DNA of 64,000 bases from Anaerolineales bacterium UBA6055 (GTDB lineage: Bacteria; Chloroflexota; Anaerolineae; Aggregatilineales; Phototrophicaceae), in the NCBI GenBank assembly GCA_002428985.1, contig DIYL01000038.1:1-64000 (forward strand). The letters run 5' to 3'. The first letter of the stretch is position 1. The number at the start of each line of letters is the position of its first letter. The translations under genes were made by a program, and so were the position numbers. Below, in pieces: positions 35,771 through 44,208 of the stretch. The notes beneath the pieces are model-generated. The model searched no databases. It worked only from the letters and a program-made list of their open reading frames with translations, and was not told the origin of the DNA.

Positions 35771-36469
35771 ATGGCTAAAGAAATGCCGCTAAAGCCTGCA
35801 GAAGACGTCAATGATGAGCCGGTTCAACAATATGCGGAAGAACAAAATGAGCGGTTTGCCTGGCTGAAGCGATATCAACCCATTTGGATGACGCAACTAC
35901 CGAAGCGAAATCTACCGAGAACACCCGACCCAAACTTCCAACTGATTAGTGATAAAAGGCTTGATCATATTCAACGTATTCATCAACTTGATGTTGCAAC
36001 GATTGACCGCATCAAAGCTGATCGTGAATTTATGGAAACTGAGTTAATGCGTTATTTTCGAGAATTAGATACAGAAGCGAAGGTCAAACAAAATAGTTAT
36101 CGGCTGTATCAAATCCGCATTTTAATGCTCGCATCTGCAGCGACACTTGTCGGGTCATTACAAGCTATCTCTGTTGATAATCAGGCAGCTTTACAAATCT
36201 TTGGGATGGGTGAAGCACTAATTGCTTTATTTACAGTGTTTATTATCCAAACGCGTGGGACCGATGCAACACTACCGGGTTGGCTGAGTGCACGTAAAAA
36301 AGCTGAACAACTCCGGCGTGAATATTTCCGTTTTATGTTGCGTCTACCACCCTATGACATCAGCATGCAACAGTATGATCTTAAGCTTAAATTATCAAGC
36401 CGTGCCGCCGAAATCTATAATGACCAAAACCCTGAAGAACCATCAATCCTAGAAGGAGATGCTGTATGA
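35771..36469 (+). CDS. SLATT/DUF4231-like membrane protein A
   Basis: A 232-residue protein with an acidic ~100-residue cytosolic start, then two adjacent membrane spans (IRILMLASAATLVGSLQAI and FGMGEALIALFTVFIIQ). An amphipathic region follows (LPGWLSARKKAEQLRREYFRFMLRLPPYD). The two-helix hairpin followed by an A.KLR.EYF block is the pattern of the SLATT superfamily/DUF4231. These are proposed in the literature to be pore-forming effectors in nucleotide-signal immune systems. ATG 35771 follows AGGGAGAG; the earlier ATG at 35717 is rejected. Its stop overlaps the next start (ATGA), so the two are coupled. Confidence 0.72.
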   Translation: MAKEMPLKPAEDVNDEPVQQYAEEQNERFAWLKRYQPIWMTQLPKRNLPRTPDPNFQLISDKRLDHIQRIHQLDVATIDRIKADREFMETELMRYFRELDTEAKVKQNSYRLYQIRILMLASAATLVGSLQAISVDNQAALQIFGMGEALIALFTVFIIQTRGTDATLPGWLSARKKAEQLRREYFRFMLRLPPYDISMQQYDLKLKLSSRAAEIYNDQNPEEPSILEGDAV

Positions 36470-37035
36470 ACCCATCAAGTAATGCACCAAAATTCACACG
36501 AGAAGAAATGATTGCCCGTTATCATCTGATGAACCAATATGTATTAGAAGATCAACGTGCCTATTACAACCGTGCCATCACAAAAAACCAAAAATCGGCA
36601 AAAGGGGTCAACTTTTTACGAGCTTTCTTCACCTTAGCAGCAGGGATTGCATCCTTACTGGCAGCCTTCCTCGCAGGTAATGACGATTGGACATGGTTAA
36701 TCACTATTTTAGTTGTTATCGCTGTAATCGCTCCAACACTGGGGTCTGCCTTTACAACACTAGCGGATCTATATCAATGGGAACGCCTGACATCAATCTA
36801 CGAAACGGCTCGTAAAAGCCTCGCAGTTGCTGATGCGCTCTCACCACTCGAAGAAATGCCTGATGAAATCTATCTTGCTAGTCTAGATGCGTTCTCTGAA
36901 AGCACTTTGCGCGTCATGAAAGATGAGTCGGCACAATGGGGTCAGGTCATTAAAACGCCAGAACGCCTACGCGAATATGTTCAGAGTGTCGAGAATAAAA
37001 ATCACGACGATCCGACACCCACAGATGAAACATAA
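36466..37035 (+). CDS. SLATT/DUF4231-like membrane protein B
   Basis: A 189-residue protein, the second of the coupled pair. Helical start (EEMIARYHLMNQYVLEDQRAYYNRAI), two close spans (FFTLAAGIASLLAAFLAG and WLITILVVIAVIAPTLGSAFTTL), then WERLTSIYETARKSLAVADAL and a charged tail. This is a short SLATT layout. The start overlaps the preceding stop by ATGA, which suggests equimolar synthesis and a hetero-oligomer. Roles in immunity are inferred from the family and from the TIR-STAND gene about 1.7 kb away, separated by rocD on the other strand. Confidence 0.72.
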   Translation: MNPSSNAPKFTREEMIARYHLMNQYVLEDQRAYYNRAITKNQKSAKGVNFLRAFFTLAAGIASLLAAFLAGNDDWTWLITILVVIAVIAPTLGSAFTTLADLYQWERLTSIYETARKSLAVADALSPLEEMPDEIYLASLDAFSESTLRVMKDESAQWGQVIKTPERLREYVQSVENKNHDDPTPTDET

Positions 37036-37116
37036 TTTGAATGCATAGGATGTATACGGTATATTTGGTAACATTATCGGCAAAAGCTTAATCACAGAGA
37101 TTTAAAGAGTAAACAC

Positions 37117-38295
37117 ATGACAATATACAATTTTGATGAAGAAATCGACCGCAAACAACATAGCAGTGCGAAGTGGACATACTTCGAGGATGATAATTTG
37201 CCAATGTGGGTAGCTGATATGGACTTCCGCTCACCACCATCAGCAATCGAGGCAATGATTGAACGCGCTAAGCATGGGGTGTTTGGCTACACAATGGATC
37301 CTCCGAAACTAAAAGATACCATCGTGGAACGTATGAAAAATCTCTATGATTGGGACATTACCCCCGATGATATTGTATTTTCCCCCGGTATGGTTACGGC
37401 ACTCAATGCGACATTAAAAGGGTTTGGTAAGGATGGGGATGGGGTACTCTTACAAACACCCGTATATGGCCCATTCTTCACAGCGACGCGCAATAACCGC
37501 AAATTCACATACAATGTCGATATGACCTATGTTGATGATGGCGATGGATCCTTCCACTATGAAGCCGATTATGATGCATTTGATCGTGCAGCCAGTGAAG
37601 AACAAGCAACTGTTCATTTTAACTGTAATCCACATAACCCCGGTGGCTTCACGTATTCTCGTCCCGACCTCGAACGGATCGCTGAATCGTGCCTGAAACA
37701 TGATGTCTTGATTGTCGCTGATGAAATTCACTCGGATTTGATCTTGGAAGGCAAACATATCCCAATTGCAACCCTATCAGAAGAAATTGCACAAAACACC
37801 CTAACGATGATTGCGCCAAGTAAAACCTATAATCTGCCGGGTATGGGATGCTCTATTTTGATCGCGCAAAACAAAGAAATCCGCGAAACGATTGCCGGAT
37901 CGTTACGGGGTATGGGTGTTCATGTAAATATCCTCGGATACGAAGCAGCGTGGGGTGCCTATACAGGCGGACAAGAATGGCTTGACCAATTACTCGTTTA
38001 CCTCAAAGGTAACCGTGATTTTGCCATTGATTACATTCGCACCCATATGCCACAAATTAAGACAACGATCCCAAATTCAACCTATTTGCTCTGGATGGAT
38101 ATGCGTGGTTTGGGTGTAGATGACTTGCCTGATTTCTGTGCCAAAGAAGCCAAGCTTAACCTCAGTCCCGGATCATTTTTCGGTCACGGTGGCGAAGGCT
38201 TCATGCGAATGAACTTGGGATGTCCACGGTCCACCCTTGAAAAAGGTCTTAGCCAGCTAAAAGAGGCTGTTGATAAAATCGCAGTCAAAGCGTAA
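37117..38295 (+). CDS. patB: PatB/MalY-family PLP aminotransferase (cystathionine beta-lyase-like)
   Basis: A 392-residue fold-type I PLP enzyme. The MalY/PatB signature LPMWVADMDFRSPPSAIEAM lies at residues ~28-47. Tyr/Asn-Asp blocks include FNCNPHNPGG and IVADEIHSDL. The PLP Lys236 is in APSKTYNLPGMGCS. The C-terminal Arg is probably in FMRMNLGCPRSTLEKGL. Members cleave cystathionine or C-S bonds in cysteine conjugates. It is followed after 4 bases by a nucleoside hydrolase, so the two share a transcript, an odd metabolic pairing. Confidence 0.9.
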   Translation: MTIYNFDEEIDRKQHSSAKWTYFEDDNLPMWVADMDFRSPPSAIEAMIERAKHGVFGYTMDPPKLKDTIVERMKNLYDWDITPDDIVFSPGMVTALNATLKGFGKDGDGVLLQTPVYGPFFTATRNNRKFTYNVDMTYVDDGDGSFHYEADYDAFDRAASEEQATVHFNCNPHNPGGFTYSRPDLERIAESCLKHDVLIVADEIHSDLILEGKHIPIATLSEEIAQNTLTMIAPSKTYNLPGMGCSILIAQNKEIRETIAGSLRGMGVHVNILGYEAAWGAYTGGQEWLDQLLVYLKGNRDFAIDYIRTHMPQIKTTIPNSTYLLWMDMRGLGVDDLPDFCAKEAKLNLSPGSFFGHGGEGFMRMNLGCPRSTLEKGLSQLKEAVDKIAVKA

Positions 38296-38299
38296 TGCT

Positions 38300-39271
38300 A
38301 TGTCTCGTTCTTTTTTAATTGATACAGATGCTGGATCGGATGATGCTGTCGCTATTGTGATGGCATTTCAACACCCAGACATAAATGTCAAAGCAATTAC
38401 AGTGGTTGCAGGAAACGTCCCACTCGAACAAGGTGTTCAGAATTCGCTCTATTTTACAGAGTTATGTGATGTTGATGTGCCTGTTTATGCAGGCGCGCCA
38501 CGTCCGATTATCCGTGAGGCATCACCCGCTGATTGGTTTCATGGTGCTGATGGGCTTAGTGATCGAGGCGATGAATACGTCCCGCGCAAAACACAAGTCC
38601 AAGACAAACACGCTGTAGAAGCCATCATCGACACGGTCCGTGCCAATCCAAACATCACGATCGTTACATTAGGTCCCTTAACTAACCTCGGGTTAGCGAT
38701 TCGGCAAGCACCAGATATCGTAGAGAACGTTTCACGTTGTATTGTGATGGGTGGCGCAGGCTGTACCAATGGTAATGTCACCCCGGCTGCTGAATATAAT
38801 ATTTGGTGTGACCCCGAAGCAGCGCGAATTGTATTCTTATCCGGTATGCCAGTTGAGATGGTCGGATGGGAATTTTGTCAGGGTGAATTTGTGGTCACAT
38901 TGGACGAAATCGAACATATCAAAACCATCAACACGACATATTCACAATTCACGATTGATTGTAACCAGACCGCAATCAAAGGCTATGAAACACAAACAGG
39001 TGAAATCGGTTTATCTTTGCCAGATGCAGTGGCGATGGCGGTTGCGATTGATCCAACGATTGCGACAGAGACGAGCCAACATTTTGTTGATATTGAATGC
39101 AATAGTGAACTCACTCGTGGTATGACGGTGATTGATAAACTGAATGTCACACATGATGAGCGTAACCGTGATACTTGGCACGATATTCTAGAACGTGGCA
39201 CACAACCAACGATTTGTTGGGAACTTGACGCAGGTCGCTGGAAAGATTTACTCTACCAACTGCTTCAATAG
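38300..39271 (+). CDS. inosine-uridine preferring nucleoside hydrolase
   Basis: A 323-residue ribonucleoside hydrolase. The calcium-binding DxDxxxDD motif is IDTDAGSDDAVA (Asp8, Asp10, Asp14, Asp15). GPLTNLGLAIRQAPDI and the AAEYNIWCDPEAA block with catalytic Asn/Asp are typical, as is the late QTGEIGLSLPDAVAMAVAID. It splits a nucleoside to base and ribose. ATG 38300 opens 4 bases after the patB stop; the frame's earlier ATG at 38270 lies inside patB and adds unrelated residues. Confidence 0.93.
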   Translation: MSRSFLIDTDAGSDDAVAIVMAFQHPDINVKAITVVAGNVPLEQGVQNSLYFTELCDVDVPVYAGAPRPIIREASPADWFHGADGLSDRGDEYVPRKTQVQDKHAVEAIIDTVRANPNITIVTLGPLTNLGLAIRQAPDIVENVSRCIVMGGAGCTNGNVTPAAEYNIWCDPEAARIVFLSGMPVEMVGWEFCQGEFVVTLDEIEHIKTINTTYSQFTIDCNQTAIKGYETQTGEIGLSLPDAVAMAVAIDPTIATETSQHFVDIECNSELTRGMTVIDKLNVTHDERNRDTWHDILERGTQPTICWELDAGRWKDLLYQLLQ

Positions 39272-39302
39272 ACTATAGCAGTTATATCGTAGAGGATAAT
39301 AA

Positions 39303-39935
39303 ATGAAAATAGATGTATATCACGACACCGTCTGCCCATGGTGCAGAATCGGCAAAGCACACCTGCAACAAGCTATTGAACAATGGCAAGGTGAAGCTGT
39401 TGAAGTTGAATATCACACATTCTTTTTAAACCCCAATATGCCCGCCGACGGTCATGATTTTGTTGAGTATCTGACAGAAAAAGGTGGCGGGCGCATGCAA
39501 CTTGAGGATTGGTTCGCCCGTCCACACGAGATGGGCAAACAAGTCGGTTTGACCTTTAATTTTGACAAGATCAAAAAAGCACCAAACTCAACCTTATCGC
39601 ACCAATTAATTTTGCTCGCACCTGACGATAAACGCGAAGCTGTGATTGATGCAGTCTATGATTCCTATTTTGAACATGGTAGAGATATTGGTGACCTAGA
39701 CGTTTTGGTGGCGATCGCCGAAGAAACTGGACTTGATGCAGATGAAATCCGTGCACAACTGGAAGCCAATGCAAAACAAGATGCAGTGATCAGCGACGTC
39801 CGACGTGCCTATCAAATCGGTGTGCAAGGCGTTCCATTTTTTGTTGTGAATGAACGGCTCGCATTTTCTGGTGCACATCCTCCTGCAACCATTATCGAGG
39901 TGATGGAAGAAGCTCAGAAGCAGGCTAATCCATAA
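39303..39935 (+). CDS. DsbA-family oxidoreductase, FrnE-like
   Basis: A 210-residue thioredoxin-fold protein with an inserted helical domain. The active site is Cys11-Pro-Trp-Cys14 (DTVCPWCRIGK) and the cis-Pro loop is GVQGVPFFVVNE. There is no signal peptide, so it acts in the cytosol like FrnE/2-hydroxychromene-2-carboxylate isomerase-like proteins, probably in disulphide or stress chemistry. It lies 31 bases behind the nucleoside hydrolase on the same strand and is convergent with the UbiA gene, 3 bases between stops. Confidence 0.9.
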   Translation: MKIDVYHDTVCPWCRIGKAHLQQAIEQWQGEAVEVEYHTFFLNPNMPADGHDFVEYLTEKGGGRMQLEDWFARPHEMGKQVGLTFNFDKIKKAPNSTLSHQLILLAPDDKREAVIDAVYDSYFEHGRDIGDLDVLVAIAEETGLDADEIRAQLEANAKQDAVISDVRRAYQIGVQGVPFFVVNERLAFSGAHPPATIIEVMEEAQKQANP

Positions 39936-39938
39936 GAT

Positions 39939-40955
39939 TTAAGTGTGGATGATATGTTTGTATCGTCCACGATATACTCCCCACGCTCTCAGAAATGGTA
40001 TTGCTAACAGTCGCACCATAATCATAGTCAAGATAACTTGCAAGACAAACGGCAAATACGCCCAAATATGTATCACCAATGCGAGATAATTATAGAATCC
40101 CCCAAGAAACAAAAAGACATCTTTAAATTCACCGACATGTCGCAAATTCATGAGTCGCAGTGTATGCAATCCAGCGAACACTTGCAACACGATCAACATC
40201 ATCCACGCCAGTAAGCCAATACCGTAGACGATTGCTAATCCAATCGCCGCGATTGTGATCATCACCTGTAAGACAACCATATAGCATTTTAGCAATGGCG
40301 ATACGGTCAAATTGCCATCTGCCGACACAGTAGTCCCTGTCGTCAGCACAAAACTGCGTGCGCCAAATTGGCTATCATATTGAATATCTTTCAATCCACT
40401 TGGCACACTATTAACCAATAACAAAACAAGCCCCAATACCCCACAATATATCACTGTATCAGTCGGTAGCATCTGTTGATACACTAACGCACCACTCAGT
40501 CCAAGTAAAGTGACTGAAGTTGCCAATGCAAGCTCTGCAAGAATCCGGGGTAACCAACGCCATTTGCTGAACAGATTATAGATCACACTCAGGCTGACAC
40601 TCAATCCGAGCAACGCTAAACCTGCACGGTTGCCTTGCAAAACCCACACATACAAGATGATCGCGAGCGGTACTTGTACCACCACAAACAACGATGCCTG
40701 TATCGGTTTTACTGCACCGGATACCAGCGGGCTTTTCTGACGATAGGGGCTTTCTTTATCGAGCTGATAGTCCATTAAGTCATTGAGTACAAATCCGAAA
40801 AAATGGGCGCAGATGCCAATACCACCTAGTGCCAAGAGGTCAATTACACTAAGTGATTGGCGTAGACTCAGCGCGCCAATAATCGGCACACTTAACGACA
40901 AGGGGAGCATCCCAATACGACTCAGTAGAATGAGTTTCTTCAGTGTATTCATCAT
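39939..40955 (-). CDS. UbiA-family prenyltransferase
   Basis: A 338-residue membrane enzyme with about nine spans. The first Asp-rich motif is NDLMDYQLD (Asn58, Asp59, Asp62, Asp66). The second, KDIQYDSQFGARS, corresponds to the DxxxD loop. These bind the prenyl diphosphate through Mg. GFVLNDLMDYQLDKESPYRQKSPLVSGAV resembles the chlorophyll/heme/geranylgeranylglycerol-phosphate branch of UbiA proteins. The aromatic or lipid acceptor is not identifiable. It is monocistronic on the minus strand. No clear ribosome binding site precedes the two adjacent ATGs at 40955/40952. Confidence 0.88.
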   Translation of the reverse strand: MMNTLKKLILLSRIGMLPLSLSVPIIGALSLRQSLSVIDLLALGGIGICAHFFGFVLNDLMDYQLDKESPYRQKSPLVSGAVKPIQASLFVVVQVPLAIILYVWVLQGNRAGLALLGLSVSLSVIYNLFSKWRWLPRILAELALATSVTLLGLSGALVYQQMLPTDTVIYCGVLGLVLLLVNSVPSGLKDIQYDSQFGARSFVLTTGTTVSADGNLTVSPLLKCYMVVLQVMITIAAIGLAIVYGIGLLAWMMLIVLQVFAGLHTLRLMNLRHVGEFKDVFLFLGGFYNYLALVIHIWAYLPFVLQVILTMIMVRLLAIPFLRAWGVYRGRYKHIIHT

Positions 40956-41114
40956 AGCTTCAGCGTAACGTAAACCTATAAATTTGCAAACTAACTCAGC
41001 AATATTTTAAAATACAGTCATTTACAAGTTTTTTATGCTCAAATTGCAACCTAATATAACAACTACACGTATAAACAGTAAGAACATAAAAATATACTCG
41101 GGGAGAGTAAAATA

Positions 41115-41468
41115 ATGAGTGAACAACCTAACAAACCAAAGAATGACAAGCCAGAATGGGTCGAAGAAATTGAAGTTGCGGGTAGTGAACTAGTTGACCG
41201 CGTTAAAGACCTGATCGAAGAAGGTAACGTCCGTCGTCTGATTATTCGCAATGCGAACGGTGATGTACTCATCGAAGTGCCGTTAACACCTGCTGTTGTT
41301 GTCGGTGGTGTTGCAACCGTATGGAATCCAATTTTGGCAGCATTGGGCGCACTCGCAGCACTCATTGCTAAACTCAAAATCGAAGTTGTACGGGTCGAAG
41401 AAATCGACGAAGATGCCGAAACGATCGAAATCTCGTCCGATGATGTCACCAATAAAGCCGACGAATAA
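41115..41468 (+). CDS. DUF4342 protein
   Basis: A 117-residue protein with the DUF4342 pattern: WVEEIEVAGSELVDRVKDLIEEGNVRRLIIRNANGDVLIEVPL, a stretch that recurs in Chloroflexota and Firmicutes proteins (cited here in parts). A hydrophobic Ala-rich segment follows (NPILAALGALAALIAKLKIEVV) and then an acidic tail (EEIDEDAETIEIS). The first half resembles a UBA/nascent-chain-type helical domain. GGGGAGAG precedes the ATG and a terminator hairpin follows at 41499-41522. Function unknown. Confidence 0.85.
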   Translation: MSEQPNKPKNDKPEWVEEIEVAGSELVDRVKDLIEEGNVRRLIIRNANGDVLIEVPLTPAVVVGGVATVWNPILAALGALAALIAKLKIEVVRVEEIDEDAETIEISSDDVTNKADE

Positions 41469-41498
41469 TAACTGAAACGTCATAAACAAATACTTCGC

Positions 41499-41529
41499 TG
41501 GAGCAGATGTGAGTCTGCTCCATTTCATT
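41499..41529 (+). terminator. intrinsic terminator of the DUF4342 gene
   Basis: TGGAGCAGA (41499-41507) and TCTGCTCCA (41514-41522) make a 9-bp stem with a 6-base loop, followed by TTTCATT. It lies 30 bases after the DUF4342 stop. Confidence 0.85.
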
Positions 41530-41643
41530 ATCCCACTTCTATACACCTGACAAAATAATATAGTTCTTCAATAAAGCTGTGGCAAAACGTCTCTACACGT
41601 CGTATAGTTCGTTAGCTTTTGATAACGATAACGGTTTATATGT

Positions 41644-43170
41644 ATGCGACAGTCACTATTACGCTATCTCCCTGTATCATTACCGCTTGCCATTTTCTGG
41701 TTGATCGGTATTGCTGGATTAGATTATGGGTCTCATTGGGATGAGCCAAAGTTATTAGAATCCGTACGTGTGTCGGTATACGAGGGTGTGTATCTACCCA
41801 CATTTTATAACTACCCATCAGTATCCCATGCACTTGGCGTACTATCTGCCCTCCCTGAAATCACACGAAATATCGGCCGAAATCATTTAAATGAGCCTGT
41901 GTTTCATGGGCATATCGCAGCCTTTCAATTAGATAATCATGTCATCACATTGCGGACACGCCTCGTTTTTTTGACGATAACATCATTAGCCATTATCTGG
42001 CTTTATGGGCTGATGCTTAGTTGGCGTGGGTCGATGTGGGTGGCGTTATTCTCGAGTAGTGTGTTAGCGTTTTCATGGGAGGTTGTTTATCACGCCCGTT
42101 GGATTGCACCCGACACCATTTTGATGCAATTTGGTGCATTATTTTTACTATGTTTGGTACAAGCATATCGTCATCCCAATAAACAGTATTGGCTGTGGTT
42201 GACGGTCATTGCGGCAGGCTTGGCGACTGGCACAAAATATCCAGCCGGATTACTACTATTACCGGTCTTAGTACTCGTTTGGTGGCATCGTCAATCACGA
42301 TTTTCATTAGTACAGGCGATATTTGTTTTTGCCATAACCTATCTCATCACCACCCCCGGCACATTGCTACAACCGTTCAAATTCTGGTATCAGGTTGAAT
42401 TTGAAATGTGGCATTATAGCTTCGGACATAGCAAGCATACCGTATCCGCAGGAGCAGAACATCTCCTCAAAAATCTTGAGTATCTAACAACGGTACAACT
42501 CTCGCATTTCTCGTGGATTGGAATGCTATTTTTTACATGTGCAATTGTCGGAGGGATTGTACTGTGGCGCGAATCTAAACGACTGGCATGTATCGTTTTA
42601 TTATTCCCGATTCTCTACCTTGTATTCATGAGTTTACAACGAGCGATGTTGATCCGTAATTTGCTCGTCCTCGTTCCATTTATTGCAGTATTATGTGGAA
42701 TTGGGGTGCAATGGCTGTGGCAGTTTGTTCAACATCGTTGGCTGCGTATTGTGTTGATAGTGATGATTGTTAGCCTCTCGAGTGTCAATGTCGGGTGGTT
42801 GATTTATACCACTGAGACCATTAAAGACCGTGATACAGACCAATATCTAGACGACTTACGAACATGGGTCGAACAGTTCCCTGATATAACCTATTTTGCA
42901 TCTGAGCATGTACGAGGTAATCTCGGCGCAGATATATCGGATAACATCACACCCGATTTATCACAAGCAGATGAAGTCCTCGTCTATTTGAGTGAAATCC
43001 AAGAAATTGAGCCGATGCCAGCCAATATACCGCGTTTATTCACATGGCGATTTGGCTCATGGGAAACCAACATCGAATACTATACGTGGCACGGAGATGA
43101 TAAGGTTGTGTTGCTTCCAATTGAAACTGTTCAATACTACGATTTAACGCCTTACCTAGAAAACCAGTAA
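41644..43170 (+). CDS. ArnT/PMT-like (GT39-type) membrane glycosyltransferase
   Basis: A 508-residue multi-spanning protein. The first extracytoplasmic loop has the acidic DYGSHWDEPKLLESV motif, where GT-C glycosyltransferases keep a catalytic Asp. About ten spans follow (SLAIIWLYGLMLSW, MWVALFSSSVLAFSW, FLLCLVQAY, LVQAIFVFAITYLITTPGTLL), then a soluble C-terminal ~100 residues. GT39/ArnT proteins move a sugar from a polyprenyl-phosphate to protein or lipid. The acceptor here is unknown. It stands alone, with the previous terminator 115 bases upstream. Confidence 0.82.
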   Translation: MRQSLLRYLPVSLPLAIFWLIGIAGLDYGSHWDEPKLLESVRVSVYEGVYLPTFYNYPSVSHALGVLSALPEITRNIGRNHLNEPVFHGHIAAFQLDNHVITLRTRLVFLTITSLAIIWLYGLMLSWRGSMWVALFSSSVLAFSWEVVYHARWIAPDTILMQFGALFLLCLVQAYRHPNKQYWLWLTVIAAGLATGTKYPAGLLLLPVLVLVWWHRQSRFSLVQAIFVFAITYLITTPGTLLQPFKFWYQVEFEMWHYSFGHSKHTVSAGAEHLLKNLEYLTTVQLSHFSWIGMLFFTCAIVGGIVLWRESKRLACIVLLFPILYLVFMSLQRAMLIRNLLVLVPFIAVLCGIGVQWLWQFVQHRWLRIVLIVMIVSLSSVNVGWLIYTTETIKDRDTDQYLDDLRTWVEQFPDITYFASEHVRGNLGADISDNITPDLSQADEVLVYLSEIQEIEPMPANIPRLFTWRFGSWETNIEYYTWHGDDKVVLLPIETVQYYDLTPYLENQ

Positions 43171-43236
43171 AAACTTTTCAAACAGTTATTCGTATACACT
43201 ATTATATATAGGGGATTATCAGTTGGGAGAAACTCC

Positions 43237-43611
43237 ATGAACAGTGAAACGAAGATGTCCGCGACAAAATTCATTTGGGTTGCGTTTTTACTTGGGTTAA
43301 TTGTTGTCAACGCAAATGTCATTATCAACGGTGAATCATTAGGTATTGCCAATGTGATTGTTACATCAGTGGTTGCTCTAGCAGCAATTGCCTCGACAAA
43401 TTTCGTCTGGATGAGTCCAACCGAGAGCACCAACCAGACAACTGATGCAAAACTCAAACGTGGTGAGCGCGTTAAACAAGTCATTGATCTGATGGATGAG
43501 GATGAATTATACGAATTACGCCAACGACTCGCAGATGACTACAGCAACCCACCGTCTGATTATGTTGTGCTAGGAGATGACGGCGAGTTGCATCGTAAAA
43601 CACAGTCATAA
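43237..43611 (+). CDS. small membrane protein of unknown function
   Basis: A 124-residue protein. Two close membrane spans (KFIWVAFLLGLIVVNANVII and IANVIVTSVVALAAIASTNFVWM) precede a cytosolic tail with a helical KRGERVKQVIDLMDEDELYELRQRLAD segment and a final GDDGELHRKTQS. The LMDEDELYELRQRL helix looks like a short protein-binding or SHOCT-like element. GGGAGAAAC precedes the ATG. It follows the glycosyltransferase by 66 bases, so they may be co-transcribed. Confidence 0.65.
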   Translation: MNSETKMSATKFIWVAFLLGLIVVNANVIINGESLGIANVIVTSVVALAAIASTNFVWMSPTESTNQTTDAKLKRGERVKQVIDLMDEDELYELRQRLADDYSNPPSDYVVLGDDGELHRKTQS

Positions 43612-43683
43612 TTGTCTAAATATTGTAATTACGGTTTACTATTTTTGTTAATGTATAGTTACATAAGAAAATTATACGAAGTA

Positions 43684-43702
43684 ATATAACAATTTGTTAT
43701 AT
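43684..43702. promoter_or_regulatory. palindrome overlapping the probable promoter of the HisKA-only gene
   Basis: ATATAACA (43684-43691) and TGTTATAT (43695-43702) are exact 8-bp arms around ATT. A TATAAT at 43707-43712 lies just downstream, so the palindrome covers the -35 region. It looks like an operator for the gene that begins near 43750. Confidence 0.5.
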
Positions 43703-43749
43703 CGTGTATAATGGAATATGAAACTTGGTTAGTTGATAGATAAGTGGGT

Positions 43750-44136
43750 ATGGACGTAGCAATAGATTATGCGTCACAAATTCTAGATATTACATCACTA
43801 GTTCTGCAACATAGCGGTGGTCTTTCACGTGAGCAAAAGAAACATGTAAAGACAATCCATCGTCGGGCTTTTCAGTTTGTTAGTGAATACATGGACAAAC
43901 AATCTGTTCCCATACAAGAATTGCGGAGTTATCTTAATCATGATGCACTAAGTCCGGTAACGGTGATTATCGGCTATAGTGAAGTTTTGCTGATGGACGG
44001 GGCGGGTGAGTTACACGGTCCCTACCAAGAAGCCATTACAGAAGTCAAGAATTTTGGTTATGCCCTACACGAAGAGTTAAAAGATATGCACGATCAAATT
44101 TGGGACTTCATGCAACAAATGGGCATCCCCAAATAA
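43750..44136 (+). CDS. HisKA-like phosphotransfer domain protein without kinase domain
   Basis: A 128-residue helical protein. The segment LRSYLNHDALSPVTVIIGYSEVLL (residues ~58-81) matches the H-box of histidine kinases (LxHELRTPLNAIIGYSELL pattern), including His64. No N, G or F boxes of a HATPase follow, because the protein ends 48 residues later. It could serve as a phosphotransfer or dimerisation partner for the stand-alone receivers at 19005 or 50266. GTG at 43744 is an alternative start two codons earlier. A palindrome covers its likely promoter. Confidence 0.7.
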   Translation: MDVAIDYASQILDITSLVLQHSGGLSREQKKHVKTIHRRAFQFVSEYMDKQSVPIQELRSYLNHDALSPVTVIIGYSEVLLMDGAGELHGPYQEAITEVKNFGYALHEELKDMHDQIWDFMQQMGIPK

Positions 44137-44208
44137 CCTCTCCTTTTACTTTTCTGCATCGACTCGTATACTCCATTGGGTTAAACAAAAATACAAAGAT
44201 AGACAGCC

